Source: CAKUIA01 sp044433115
GTDB taxonomy: Bacteria > Verrucomicrobiota > Verrucomicrobiia > Opitutales > Intestinicryptomonadaceae
DNA: 41,312 nt
Reading direction: 5' to 3'
Assembly (NCBI GenBank): GCA_044433115.1
Contig: JAWXTY010000020.1
Location: forward strand, 1-41,312
Below, in pieces: positions 1 to 8,415 of this stretch. Under the pieces are notes generated by a model. It was not told where the DNA came from. It did not search any database and was given only the letters and a program-made list of their open reading frames with translations. Positions within the stretch are counted from its first letter, which is position 1. Each line of letters opens with the position of its first letter. Both the position numbers and the translations under genes were made by a program.

Positions 1-1073
1 TTTATTATGAAGGGAAAGGCGTAAAACAAGACTACAATAAAGCTTTTGAATACTTTGAAAAATCTGCAGATCAAGGACATGCTGATGGGCAATTCGGATT
101 AGGTATGCTTTATTATGCAGGGCAAGATTACAAAAAAGCTTTTGAATACTTTAAAAAAGCTGCAGATCAAGGACATGCTGTAGGGCAAGCAAGATTAGGT
201 AATCTTTATTATGCAGGGCAAGGCGTAAAGCAAGATCACAATAAAGCTTTTGAATATTATAAAAAAGCAGCAGATCAAGGCAACGCTGTAGGGCAAGCAA
301 GATTAGGTGAGCTTTATTATCATGGGAAAGGCGTAAACAAAGATTACAATAAGGCTTTTGAGTACTGTAAAAAAGCAGCAGATCAAGGCAACGCTAAATT
401 GCAAGCAGGATTAGGTTGGCTTTATTATCATGGGAAAGGCGTAAAGCAAGATTACAATAAAGCCTTTGAATACTTTAAAAAAGCTGCAGATCAAGGACAT
501 GCTGATGGGCAATTCGGATTAGGTATGCTTTATTATAATGGGATAGGCGAAAAGCGAGATTACAATAAAGGCATTGAATATCTCAAAAAATCTGCAGCTC
601 AAGGCAACACTGAAGGGCAAGCAGGATTAGGTTGGCTTTATTATTATGGGGAAGGCGTAAAACAAGATTACAATAAAGCCTTTGAATATCTTAAAAAAGC
701 TGCAGATCAAGGGCTTGCTGAGGCTCAATGCGGATTAGGTTGGCTTTATTATCATGGGAAAGGCGTAAACAAAGATTACAATAAAGCCTTTGAATACTTT
801 AAAAAAGCAGCAGATCAAGGCAACGCTGAAGGGCAAGCATTATTAGGTGGGTTTTATTATCGTGGGATAGGCGTAAACAAAGATTACAAAAAAGCCTTTG
901 AATACTTTGAAAAAGCTGCAGATCAAGGCAACTCCAATGCGCAAGCAGGATTAGGTTTGCTTTATTATGAAGGGGAAGGCGTAAAACAAGATCACAATAA
1001 AGGCATTGAATATCTCAAAAAATCTGCAGATCAGGGAAATGCTGAGGCTATAGATATGCTAAACTATCTTTAA
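1..1073 (+). CDS. Sel1-repeat protein, 5' end outside window
   Basis: The reading frame is open from base 3, so the gene starts upstream; the first ATG seen (105) is internal. The visible part has about ten Sel1-like (TPR-related) repeats of about 36 residues, with the pattern LGxLYYxGxGVxxDYxKAFEYxxKAADQGxAxxQ. Sel1 arrays form alpha/alpha solenoids that mediate protein-protein contacts; no catalytic domain is visible. The second repeat lacks four residues (the GVKQ segment, 12 bp), an in-frame contraction. Repeats are close to identical at DNA level, so unit number may vary by recombination. A zinc-ribbon membrane protein follows 14 bp later. The partner is unknown. Family assignment is secure, function is not. 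Confidence 0.9.
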   Translation, partial: YYEGKGVKQDYNKAFEYFEKSADQGHADGQFGLGMLYYAGQDYKKAFEYFKKAADQGHAVGQARLGNLYYAGQGVKQDHNKAFEYYKKAADQGNAVGQARLGELYYHGKGVNKDYNKAFEYCKKAADQGNAKLQAGLGWLYYHGKGVKQDYNKAFEYFKKAADQGHADGQFGLGMLYYNGIGEKRDYNKGIEYLKKSAAQGNTEGQAGLGWLYYYGEGVKQDYNKAFEYLKKAADQGLAEAQCGLGWLYYHGKGVNKDYNKAFEYFKKAADQGNAEGQALLGGFYYRGIGVNKDYKKAFEYFEKAADQGNSNAQAGLGLLYYEGEGVKQDHNKGIEYLKKSADQGNAEAIDMLNYL

Positions 1074-1087
1074 CACGAAAGGAAATT

Positions 1088-1450
1088 ATGTTTTGTAAAA
1101 AATGTGGAACTAATATAAATGATAATCTTAGCGTTTGCCCTAAATGTGGGGCAGATACTAGTGATTATATCGATCGCAAAAAAGAAGAGCTAGAGCCTAA
1201 AGGTTTTCTATCTGTAATAGATGTCATAGCAAACTATATAGGACGTATCTCTTTAGTTGTTATGCTTTTTGGTTTTCTTGAATCCCGAGGATATATAGAT
1301 GTCGGCTTTGATGTTGTAGCTTGGGTTTTTTGGCAAAGTTCATTCTGTATATCCCTTGCAGTTTATAATTTCTTGCGTAAAAAGTGGGGTTGGGGGATTG
1401 CTTTTGTGATACTTTTCTTTTCCAATTTGATTAGATGTGGAGTAATATAA
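1088..1450 (+). CDS. zinc-ribbon membrane protein
   Basis: The 120-residue product begins with a small zinc ribbon: CxxC at C3/C6 and CxxC at C17/C20, in the MFCKKCG...CPKCGA form. A charged linker and two or three hydrophobic membrane segments (about residues 43-65, 72-95 and 101-119) follow. The start is supported by GAAAGGAAATT just ahead of the ATG. It lies 14 bp behind the Sel1-repeat gene and is probably co-transcribed with it. Proteins with an N-terminal zinc ribbon and C-terminal membrane helices are common and mostly uncharacterised. No enzymatic function can be given. Confidence 0.85.
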   Translation: MFCKKCGTNINDNLSVCPKCGADTSDYIDRKKEELEPKGFLSVIDVIANYIGRISLVVMLFGFLESRGYIDVGFDVVAWVFWQSSFCISLAVYNFLRKKWGWGIAFVILFFSNLIRCGVI

Positions 1451-1471
1451 TCTTCTCTTTTTTAGATATAC

Positions 1472-1506
1472 AAAAAGAAGCTTTTGGTGATTAGCTTCTT
1501 TTTTTT
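1472..1506 (+). terminator. Rho-independent terminator
   Basis: An 11-bp perfect stem (AAAAAGAAGCT 1472-1482 with AGCTTCTTTTT 1493-1503) and a 10-nt loop end in a run of T. It sits 21 bp after the zinc-ribbon stop codon and closes that transcript. Confidence 0.85.
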
Positions 1507-1509
1507 GGC

Positions 1510-1690
1510 GTGCAGACTATGGTAATTAGCTAAGAGGTGAAAGTCCTAAGCGAGGGTTCTCGTAACCAATCGTTCTAAGGCACAAGGTTGGCTCGTGAGG
1601 CATTAGCTGAAGAAAGCGTGGTGCAATTAGACCCAAGGTACAGCAAACTTAATTCCCAAGGCTATTTAGATGGGTTAGCTCCTATTCGAT
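1510..1690 (+). mobile_element. probable group II intron remnant (domain I region)
   Basis: The sequence starts GTGCAGAC and contains the small hairpin AGGTGAAAGTCCT, then GGCTCGTGAGGCATTAGC, GCTGAAGAAAGCG and GACCCAAGGTACAGC. This order resembles the 5' part (domain I) of bacterial group II introns as I remember them. No reverse transcriptase/maturase ORF follows: the next gene (1705-1935) is on the opposite strand. If the identification is right, this is a truncated, non-mobile fragment. Boundaries are approximate. It could instead be another structured RNA; a covariance-model search would decide. Confidence 0.5.
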
Positions 1691-1704
1691 TCTCATTCAA
1701 TCCC

Positions 1705-1935
1705 TCAAGCCCCTAAGCTTTCAGGCAGTGTCTTGCGTGGGAGCTTGCTGTTTTTGGCGAGGGCGTGCTCTATGGTTTTGGATATTTTTCGCTTGAGGAA
1801 GTCGCTTTTTTGGGCTTCGAGGCTCTTGTGGGCTTCTTTGAGAACTTTAAGTATCTCGGCTTCGCTCATTGTTTGCGTAGTGGGATTTCCCACGTCGATT
1901 TTTGCACTTTGGCTTGTTGTAGGTGAATTTTTCAT
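1705..1935 (-). CDS. small hypothetical protein following an ECF sigma factor
   Basis: This 76-residue protein begins in a 4-bp ATGA overlap with the upstream sigma-factor gene, so it is very likely translated by coupling and real. It is hydrophilic: an N-terminal Ser/Thr/Gln-rich tail (1-22), then a basic helical stretch with heptad-like spacing (about 23-62). It has no membrane segment, signal peptide or zinc motif. I recognise no family. Its place as last gene of a kinase-sigma operon suggests a regulator or target of the pair, possibly an anti-sigma-like partner; that is inference. Confidence 0.6.
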   Translation of the reverse strand: MKNSPTTSQSAKIDVGNPTTQTMSEAEILKVLKEAHKSLEAQKSDFLKRKISKTIEHALAKNSKLPRKTLPESLGA

Positions 1936-2591
1936 AGCTCTAACTCCTTTTTATAGTCTGTTTCGCTCAACTTTTCTTTGAGCTTTTTAAGTACTCTATG
2001 TACAGCGCCATTTATGATTTCACGCTCTACTTTGAGTAATTTTGAAATTTCTGCTACCGACTTTTCTTCAAGTTGGCTCATCTCAAAAATTAAAGCTGTT
2101 TGGCTAGAAAAGGTTAAACGTATATTCTCCCATGCGTCCATAACTACGCTTTTTCTGTATTCTCTCGCTTCGTCTTCTTCTAGCTTTTCAAAAAAATCTT
2201 TGCCCCTTTCTATATTGCTATCGCTGGCATTTAGTGCGTCTAACAAGTCCATAGCCTCAATAGACACAGTGCGTTTCTTGTTTTGAGAGCGTACATAATC
2301 TATAACTCGCCTAGCCACAATTTTCTTCAAAAAGCCCCTAAACTTATAGCCCTTAACGTACTTGCCTCGCTTAAATATATCTACAATGCTTAAGACTGTC
2401 GCCGAAATAACTTCAGCCAACTCCACCTCCGAAGCCTTCCAATATATGCGACTAAACTCGTTCTTTGCCATAGCCAAAATGGTGGAGTAATAAATTTCAT
2501 AAAAGACTTTCCACGCACTATGCCACGTCGCAGTATGCTCTTTTTTGAGCATATCTGATATTACACTAACTGGGGTATCTGGACAATTCAT
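1932..2591 (-). CDS. ECF-type RNA polymerase sigma factor
   Basis: The 219-residue protein has a sigma region 2-like helical segment (about 25-105, including FRGFLKKIVARRVIDYVRSQNK) and a region 4 helix-turn-helix near the C-terminus (about 150-205, EEKSVAEISKLLKVERE). No region 1.1 or 3 is visible, which fits the ECF class. It lies 51 bp behind a Ser/Thr kinase-DUF805 gene and overlaps the small downstream ORF by 4 bp. ECF sigma genes beside Ser/Thr kinases are known from planctomycete-group genomes, where phosphorylation is thought to control the sigma factor. Targets are unknown. Confidence 0.8.
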   Translation of the reverse strand: MNCPDTPVSVISDMLKKEHTATWHSAWKVFYEIYYSTILAMAKNEFSRIYWKASEVELAEVISATVLSIVDIFKRGKYVKGYKFRGFLKKIVARRVIDYVRSQNKKRTVSIEAMDLLDALNASDSNIERGKDFFEKLEEDEAREYRKSVVMDAWENIRLTFSSQTALIFEMSQLEEKSVAEISKLLKVEREIINGAVHRVLKKLKEKLSETDYKKELEL

Positions 2592-2642
2592 AGTTATAGT
2601 TCGTGCCTTTTTTAATTATGTTTCTCTAAAATCTAATTTTTT

Positions 2643-3944
2643 TTAGAAAAAGCTAATTCTTTGATTAGGAACGCCAAAGCGATTTGTAGATTTCTCCGAT
2701 TTCAAAGACAAAAATATTACAAATAACGCCACTGTTATCGAATAATCATAAACCATACAAGATACTAATTGAGAGATTGAGCTTTCTTCTGAAATATTAG
2801 CCCAAAATGGATTTAGGAATCTTAACACTATAGATGAAATATGTATTGCAAATGCTATGGACGCAGAATACCCTGCGTCGTGTGTACGCTTCGACTCTAT
2901 GCAAATATTCAGCCACATTAGACTTACGCAAATAATAAAATAAAACATCGGAGAAATTTCATTAATATAATCCGTTAGGGAACCAACCACACTTGTAATA
3001 ACCTGTAGCACAATAAAAAATATCGCAAAATAGCCTCTGTTTATCCTGCCTTTAATCCAAAATATAGAAGTGCTTTGGCTTGTGAGTTCGAGGTCGCTAA
3101 AGTCGATTTTTTCATTCTTGTCGTTGATGTTTTTAAGGCTGTAGCTAAAGTCTGCAAAGGTGATATATCGCTCGTTAGCCCTTTCCCTATTTGCCCTTAA
3201 TGCGACTCTATGAAAATGCTCCCAAGCCAATATGTCTTCTTTGCTCATAGTGTCCTTTGACTGCGGATACATATAATTTAGCCTACCCATTGTGTCAGGC
3301 GAATTGCCACTTAAAAAGAAGTACAAAGTAGTCGCCAAACCCCACATATCAGCCTTGCCACCTGTATTTGTGTACCAACTTGGAGGTGAATAAACAGGCG
3401 TGCCAGCACTGCTTATCGTATAAGTATCCTCACGCAACAAGCCAATGTCTGCAAGGTGGGCTTTGCCATTTATAAAGATAATATTGTCAGGCTTAATGTC
3501 CCTATGAGCTATACCATTTTCGTTTAGCTTTTGCACAGACTCAAAAATAGGCTCAAAGATTTCAAGCAACTCCTTTGTCGTAAAACTTTTCCCCTTAGAA
3601 TACCTATCATTAACCAAGGCAGTTAAAGTTAAAGGCTTCCAATTCTCGTCTAATACAGACTCGCCACCCACTCCATCTGCAAGAGGCATCAAATACGCTA
3701 TTTCCTCATCGCTAATCTGCACATCAAGGATTTCAATGAGATTGCCTATAGACTTGTCTTTAATGAAATTCTTATAAATATCTAGTGCCTTAAGCTCCTT
3801 TTCGGCGTACTTTTTCGACTCTATAAAGATTTTCTTCAAAGCATAAAACTTGCCATCTTCGCCCTTAGCTAGATACACAGCCCCAAAGCCACCCTTGCCA
3901 ATTTCCCTAACAATACTTAATTTTTCTATAATATTTTTCTTCAT
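2643..3944 (-). CDS. Ser/Thr protein kinase with C-terminal DUF805 membrane domain
   Basis: The N-terminal half is a Hanks-type kinase: glycine loop GKGGFGAVY (16-24), ATP-binding Lys37, catalytic loop HRDIKPDN (147-154, Asp149) and Mg-binding DIG (166-168) in place of the usual DFG. All catalytic residues are present, so the kinase is probably active. From about residue 296 the protein becomes a four-helix membrane domain with DUF805 hallmarks: GRINRGYF near the start, KRTHDAGYSAS in the middle and NRFGVPN at the end. DUF805 is normally a stand-alone small membrane protein. Here it anchors the kinase or serves as its sensor. First gene of the minus-strand operon with the ECF sigma factor. 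Confidence 0.88.
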   Translation of the reverse strand: MKKNIIEKLSIVREIGKGGFGAVYLAKGEDGKFYALKKIFIESKKYAEKELKALDIYKNFIKDKSIGNLIEILDVQISDEEIAYLMPLADGVGGESVLDENWKPLTLTALVNDRYSKGKSFTTKELLEIFEPIFESVQKLNENGIAHRDIKPDNIIFINGKAHLADIGLLREDTYTISSAGTPVYSPPSWYTNTGGKADMWGLATTLYFFLSGNSPDTMGRLNYMYPQSKDTMSKEDILAWEHFHRVALRANRERANERYITFADFSYSLKNINDKNEKIDFSDLELTSQSTSIFWIKGRINRGYFAIFFIVLQVITSVVGSLTDYINEISPMFYFIICVSLMWLNICIESKRTHDAGYSASIAFAIHISSIVLRFLNPFWANISEESSISQLVSCMVYDYSITVALFVIFLSLKSEKSTNRFGVPNQRISFF

Positions 3945-4013
3945 AAATCTAAAGTTGAGTTATACGTTTTTTAACCTCTTGTCAATTCTTTTAAGTATAA
4001 GCCTATTAAAAAC

Positions 4014-5282
4014 TTAAATTCTAGTAACTTCAATAGAGTCGTCGGAAAAACGGAGGGTGTAAGGCTCTCCTTTTTTTGTGTCTTTGGAGTGGCTTATTGT
4101 GTTGTTTTTTGTGTCGCTAAGAACTGTAAAGCCACGATTTAGAGTGTTTTCTACACTCATAAGGTCGAGTTTGTTTTCTATAGAGCTTAGTTTAAAGCTA
4201 AGTAGTTTGAGCTTTTCTTGGGGTGAAAAGGTGCTAAGCTTTAGGCTATTTTCGTATATAGAATTTCTTAGAGATGTAATTTTTTTACTAAATTTAGCGT
4301 CTAATGTCCCTTGCTTTTCGTCTAGCACAAGGTTTAAATTTTGTATTTTTCTAAGGGAATTATTATAGTTTAATTCAGAAATCTTAGAGTTTAAATCCTC
4401 TTTTAAATCTTCTATTCTCATTGCAAATGCACGTCTTATATTCGACTCTAAAAGGCTAAAAGAGTTCTGTTTGTCTGCAAGATTTGCTGTTATATATTCT
4501 GCTGCTGCAGATGGCGTTTCAGCTCTTAAATCTGCACAAAAATCGCTTAGAGTAAAGTCGATTTGGTGTCCTACTGCAGATATTGTTGGCACGCTATAAT
4601 TGGCAATTCTTCTTGCTAGTGCCTCGTCATTAAAAGCCCACAAGTCCTCTAAAGAACCACCTCCTCGCATAAGAATTACAAGGTCGTAGCCCATATTTTC
4701 CACTCTATTTAATTGACTAAGTAGTTGCCTTGGAGCAAGTTCACCCTGCACTAAAGATGGGTATATATCAATAATGCCAGCAAATTTTCGTCTTGAGATA
4801 ATGCTAACAAAGTCCCTAATTGCTGCTCCTGTAGCAGATGTAATCACCGCTACTTTTTTAAGAATTTTAGGAATAGTCTTTTTTCTACTTTCATCAAAAA
4901 GCCCTTCTCTTTCAAGCTTATCTTTGAGCATTTGAAAACGCAAAGCAAGCTCGCCTTGCCCATCAGCAAGCACAGCCTTAACTACAAATTGATAATTGCC
5001 ACGTTGTTCATATAAAGACACTTCGCCAAAGGCAAGAATTTTCATTCCATCACGCAATTTAAGCTCTACATTATTTGCATAACCCTTAAATAATACAGCC
5101 GAAATGCTTGCACTTTCGTCCTTTAAACTAAAGTAAAAATGCCCACTTGCGTATTGCTTTAAATTCGAGATTTCGCCTCTAATCCAAAACTCAGGTATAG
5201 TAATTTTTATAAGTTTTTTAAGACGTGCAGAAAATTCTCCTACGCTTAAAACTTCGTCTGGCGATTTTAAAAAATTTATCAT
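4014..5282 (-). CDS. xseA: exodeoxyribonuclease VII large subunit
   Basis: XseA is the catalytic large subunit of exonuclease VII, which degrades single-stranded DNA to oligonucleotides. The N-terminus is an OB-fold (VGEFSARLKKLI...FWIRGEISNLK...GHFYFSLKDESASISAVLF). The central nuclease domain holds VAVITSATGAAIRDF, DLVILMRGGGSLEDLWAFNDE and PTISAVGHQIDFTLSDFCADLRAETPSAAAE. A coiled-coil and a short C-terminal tail follow. I chose the ATG at 5282 because it forms an ATGA overlap with the mqnB stop; an in-frame ATG at 5312 would add ten residues. It is the last gene of the mqn operon, a housekeeping passenger. No xseB partner is seen in the window. Confidence 0.95.
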   Translation of the reverse strand: MINFLKSPDEVLSVGEFSARLKKLIKITIPEFWIRGEISNLKQYASGHFYFSLKDESASISAVLFKGYANNVELKLRDGMKILAFGEVSLYEQRGNYQFVVKAVLADGQGELALRFQMLKDKLEREGLFDESRKKTIPKILKKVAVITSATGAAIRDFVSIISRRKFAGIIDIYPSLVQGELAPRQLLSQLNRVENMGYDLVILMRGGGSLEDLWAFNDEALARRIANYSVPTISAVGHQIDFTLSDFCADLRAETPSAAAEYITANLADKQNSFSLLESNIRRAFAMRIEDLKEDLNSKISELNYNNSLRKIQNLNLVLDEKQGTLDAKFSKKITSLRNSIYENSLKLSTFSPQEKLKLLSFKLSSIENKLDLMSVENTLNRGFTVLSDTKNNTISHSKDTKKGEPYTLRFSDDSIEVTRI

Positions 5283-5821
5283 ATCCAAAGCTTCTTTTGG
5301 TGGTTTAGGCAATCACGCATATTGCGAATATTCTCGTTTATTTTACAATTTTCTGAGAAATCGCTAACGTATTTTATCGCCCTAAAGTTTTTATTATACT
5401 TATCACAAACCTGCTTTAGCTCATAAGCTTCCATATCTACAATATCTGCAATTTTTGCGTATTTTTGCCTTTGACTATCCAAGCAAATAGTCTCGTGATA
5501 ACTCAAAAGCACAGGGGCTTCCTTTGGCTTTTCAAGAGCATCTGCCTTTACAAAAGACTTTGGCTCAAGAATTTGCATAAATGACACCTCTTTAGACAAC
5601 GCCCCACAAGCCCCTATATTTAACATTTCGTCAAAGTCAAAATTCTCGCACACATAATTCGCACAATCCCTTGCACAGTCCAAGCCCATATCGCTAATTA
5701 CAAGATATTTGCTTTCATTTTTAAAAGTTAAGTATTTAAAACCCCCAACTTCCACAAAGCCAAATTCCTCTATAGCAGATTTTGCCTCAAGCATTGTTGC
5801 CATTATAATTATAGACTTCAT
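5279..5821 (-). CDS. mqnB: futalosine hydrolase-like nucleosidase
   Basis: MqnB cleaves hypoxanthine (or adenine) from (amino)futalosine to give dehypoxanthine futalosine. Nucleosidase-family signs are the N-terminal beta-strand IIIMATMLEA, LNIGACGAL for ribose binding and VDMEAYEL with the conserved Met-Glu. At 180 residues it is shorter than typical family members (over 200), mainly in the segment between the two motifs. It overlaps mqnD and xseA by 4 bp each, so it is coupled within the operon. By sequence alone it could be an MTA/SAH nucleosidase; the setting between mqnD and the rest of the pathway makes futalosine the likely substrate. Confidence 0.82.
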   Translation of the reverse strand: MKSIIIMATMLEAKSAIEEFGFVEVGGFKYLTFKNESKYLVISDMGLDCARDCANYVCENFDFDEMLNIGACGALSKEVSFMQILEPKSFVKADALEKPKEAPVLLSYHETICLDSQRQKYAKIADIVDMEAYELKQVCDKYNKNFRAIKYVSDFSENCKINENIRNMRDCLNHQKKLWI

Positions 5822-6600
5822 CTTGCAAGCTCCAAAGTTTCAATTAGCTTGTCCTTAATTTCAGATATGTCTAAAGAATACTCATTTACAAAAGCGTAGA
5901 TATGTTTTCTCAAAACATCGTCATCTAAATAGTCTGCATATTTTTTAACTAGTGGCAAAGTTTTTTCAGGGTTTTCAAAGGCGTATTTTATGCTTGAGTA
6001 TATTTTTTCCTCAACTTCTTTTTTCTGCTCAATTAAGTCATTATGTATACATATACAACCTAGGGGAACAGGCAGGCTTGTCTCTTTTTCCCAAAAGCCT
6101 CCCAAGTCGCTAAGTAGCTTAAAACCAAGAGTTTCGTAAACAAAACGCCCCTCGTGTATGAGAACAGCACAATCGACTTCGCCAGCTTTAAGTGCGTCTA
6201 AAATAGATCTAAAGTGCATAGGGATTGTGCTTAAAATGACATCGTCTCCCAAAGTTTTTTTTGCATAAAATTTCAATAACAAATTCGAAGTTGTGTCAAC
6301 GCCTGCAATAGCAATTTTTGCACTTGCTAAATCTACATTTTCATCTCTTGCAATTAAGACAGGTCCAGTCCCCTTGCCAAGGGCTGCCCCAACGTTTAAT
6401 AGCGTGTAATGCTCCCTTAAATTCAGGTAGGCGGCAAAGCTAAGTTTAGTAATTTCTGGCAAGGCAAGCCACGCATCTTTATTTAATTCTTCTATGTCGC
6501 CAAAGCTAAATTCAAAGAAATTTTCTATCTTATTTTCAAGTAAAGCCCAATAAGAAAATACGTCATTTGGGCAAGGTGTTATTGCAAAATTTAGTTTCAT
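5818..6600 (-). CDS. mqnD: 1,4-dihydroxy-6-naphthoate synthase
   Basis: MqnD converts cyclic dehypoxanthine futalosine to 1,4-dihydroxy-6-naphthoate, the first naphthoquinone-ring intermediate of the futalosine route. The 260-residue protein has the periplasmic-binding-like fold, with the family signature ITPCPNDVFSYWAL (7-20), GKGTGPVLIAR (about 95-105), STIPMHFRSILDAL and VLIHEGRFVYE. No signal peptide is present, as expected for this cytosolic enzyme. It overlaps mqnC and mqnB by 4 bp on either side (ATGA junctions). Confidence 0.94.
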   Translation of the reverse strand: MKLNFAITPCPNDVFSYWALLENKIENFFEFSFGDIEELNKDAWLALPEITKLSFAAYLNLREHYTLLNVGAALGKGTGPVLIARDENVDLASAKIAIAGVDTTSNLLLKFYAKKTLGDDVILSTIPMHFRSILDALKAGEVDCAVLIHEGRFVYETLGFKLLSDLGGFWEKETSLPVPLGCICIHNDLIEQKKEVEEKIYSSIKYAFENPEKTLPLVKKYADYLDDDVLRKHIYAFVNEYSLDISEIKDKLIETLELAR

Positions 6601-7652
6601 AGTTTTTTGTAATTAGCGTTTCTCTCAAAAGGAATTTTGCCTATAGCCCTAATCATATCACAGACCTTTTCTTCAGTTGCACTATTTTCAATTCCTGCAG
6701 ATTTTATAACCATTTCGTCCATCAAAATTCCACCAAAATCATTAGCCCCAAAATCAAAACTAAGCTGAGCAATGTTTAAGCCCTCAGTTAGCCAACCAGA
6801 CTGAATATTAACTATATTGTCGAGATATATCCTACTTATAGCCAGTGTCTTAAGAAAATCTACACTGCTAGTACGTCTAAGGTGATTTAGCCCAGTATTT
6901 TCAGGGGCTAGAGGCCAAGCGATAAAGGCTTCAAAGCAATTTGAAATGTCTTGAGTGCCTCGAACAAAATCAAGGTGTTCTATTCTATCTGCAAAAGTTT
7001 CGCCCATCGCAAACGTCATAGTTGCAGAGGATTTCATACCCAATTTTGCCATCTCTAAAATGACTTCTTGCCACTCATTTCTAGTGGGTTTTAAAGGGGA
7101 TAAATCCTTGCGAAATTCATCTACAAGCAAGTCAGCTGCCCCAGGGACAGAAGCGACTCCTGCGTCTCTAAGTTGCCTTAGAGCTTCGCTAATTTTTAGC
7201 CTTGAAGCCTTGCTAAAATATATAATTTCCGAAGGCGAAAATATGTGTAAAGACAAGTCCTTAAAAGTGTTTTTAATACGCTTTGCCAAGTTTATCGCCC
7301 AAGCAATATTATAGTCATTGCTAAGTCCTCCTTGAAGCATAATTTGGGTAGCTCCCTTTGCAACTGAAGTTTCGACTTGCTCAAAAATTTCGTCGTCTGT
7401 CATCTTAAAAGTAGGAATAATACCAGCTTCGCTATGAAATGCACAAAATTTACATTTTGCAAGGCAAGTGTTCGCATAATTAATCATTCTATTTTTAATA
7501 TAGCTACGCTCATTTGGCTTTTCAACCAAGCTTTCAAGTCTCATATTTGCAAGTCTGCCCAATGTAAAAATTGGCAAAGAAAAGAGATACAATCCCTCTT
7601 CTTTTGTGAGCCTGTCTCTGTTGAGTATTTTTTCTTCTATTACATTAATCAT
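6597..7652 (-). CDS. mqnC: cyclic dehypoxanthine futalosine synthase (radical SAM)
   Basis: MqnC is a radical-SAM enzyme that cyclises dehypoxanthine futalosine. The 4Fe-4S motif is CLAKCKFC (C63, C67, C70). MLQGGLSND and HIFSPSEI follow, and FIAWPLAPENTGL distinguishes MqnC from MqnE. It ends with the family's FGANDFGG segment. The usual PGGGAEIL segment reads PGAADLL here, losing two glycines and the Glu. Length (351) is normal. It starts 8 bp inside the end of mqnA and overlaps mqnD by 4 bp. The tail and C-terminal half leave little doubt about the family. Confidence 0.92.
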   Translation of the reverse strand: MINVIEEKILNRDRLTKEEGLYLFSLPIFTLGRLANMRLESLVEKPNERSYIKNRMINYANTCLAKCKFCAFHSEAGIIPTFKMTDDEIFEQVETSVAKGATQIMLQGGLSNDYNIAWAINLAKRIKNTFKDLSLHIFSPSEIIYFSKASRLKISEALRQLRDAGVASVPGAADLLVDEFRKDLSPLKPTRNEWQEVILEMAKLGMKSSATMTFAMGETFADRIEHLDFVRGTQDISNCFEAFIAWPLAPENTGLNHLRRTSSVDFLKTLAISRIYLDNIVNIQSGWLTEGLNIAQLSFDFGANDFGGILMDEMVIKSAGIENSATEEKVCDMIRAIGKIPFERNANYKKL

Positions 7653-8415
7653 CTGAGTAATTATTTAAAAATTCTAAGGATTTTGCAAAATCTTCATCAG
7701 AGATTTTATAGTCCATTCTTGAGAAATAATCTCGCATAAATTCCACATCTAAATTTTTGTTAGATATAGACTTAAGGCAATCTTCATAATAGCTATTTTC
7801 ATTTGCCTTAAAGTCCTCTAAGCAAGCATTAAAGAACTTTATTAAAGAACCAGAGACTTCATCATAAATCTCTCTTTTAACAGCTATAGCCCCATAGACT
7901 AAAGGTACATTAAAAGCTTCTTTAAACAAAGTTCCAAAGTCATAGTAATATTTATACTTCGACTCATCGCACTTTAAAGCAGTGTCTCCAATTAAGAAAA
8001 CAACATCTGCATTTTGCATATCATCGACTCTACTTTTCCTTGGGTCGAATTTCAAAATTTGCCTGCAATAATAGATAAAAGCCCTAGCACTCGAGCCTGA
8101 TTGGTCTGTAATAAATATCTTCTTTTTTGCAAAATCTTCCAAGGGGCAATTTGCAAGAATTTTAACACTTTTAATCTCGCCATTTGCACATATACAAAAA
8201 TTAGGCAAGAGCTTATAATTTTCCTTTAACCTAGCATAAGCCCAAAAACTTATAGAGGAAATATCAAAAAACCCCTCCTCGCACTTCTTAGTCAAATATG
8301 CAGGATAGTCCAGATAAGTCTCATAATCTAACTCCAAGATATTCTTAGCAAAAGCACATCTCAGTGGCAAATTATTGATATAAGCATTTACGCCAATTTT
8401 AAGAAGTTTAGACAT
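7645..8415 (-). CDS. mqnA: chorismate dehydratase
   Basis: MqnA catalyses the first committed step, dehydrating chorismate to 3-[(1-carboxyvinyl)oxy]benzoate. The 256-residue protein has the binding-protein-like fold of the MqnA/MqnD family: GVNAYINNLPLRCAF (8-22), FDISSISFWAYARL, LLPNFCICANGEIKSVKI and a DQSGSSARAF loop. NADVVFLIGDTAL is the second-lobe strand. There is no signal peptide. It overlaps mqnE and mqnC by 8 bp each, suggesting strict translational coupling. The family is somewhat diverged but the segment order is diagnostic. Confidence 0.9.
   Translation of the reverse strand: MSKLLKIGVNAYINNLPLRCAFAKNILELDYETYLDYPAYLTKKCEEGFFDISSISFWAYARLKENYKLLPNFCICANGEIKSVKILANCPLEDFAKKKIFITDQSGSSARAFIYYCRQILKFDPRKSRVDDMQNADVVFLIGDTALKCDESKYKYYYDFGTLFKEAFNVPLVYGAIAVKREIYDEVSGSLIKFFNACLEDFKANENSYYEDCLKSISNKNLDVEFMRDYFSRMDYKISDEDFAKSLEFLNNYSDD

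Noticed and set aside
1733..2286. Plus-strand ORFs at 1733-1981 and 1978-2286
   Set aside because: They lie opposite the sigma-factor operon, whose minus-strand frames have clear domains and an ATGA overlap.
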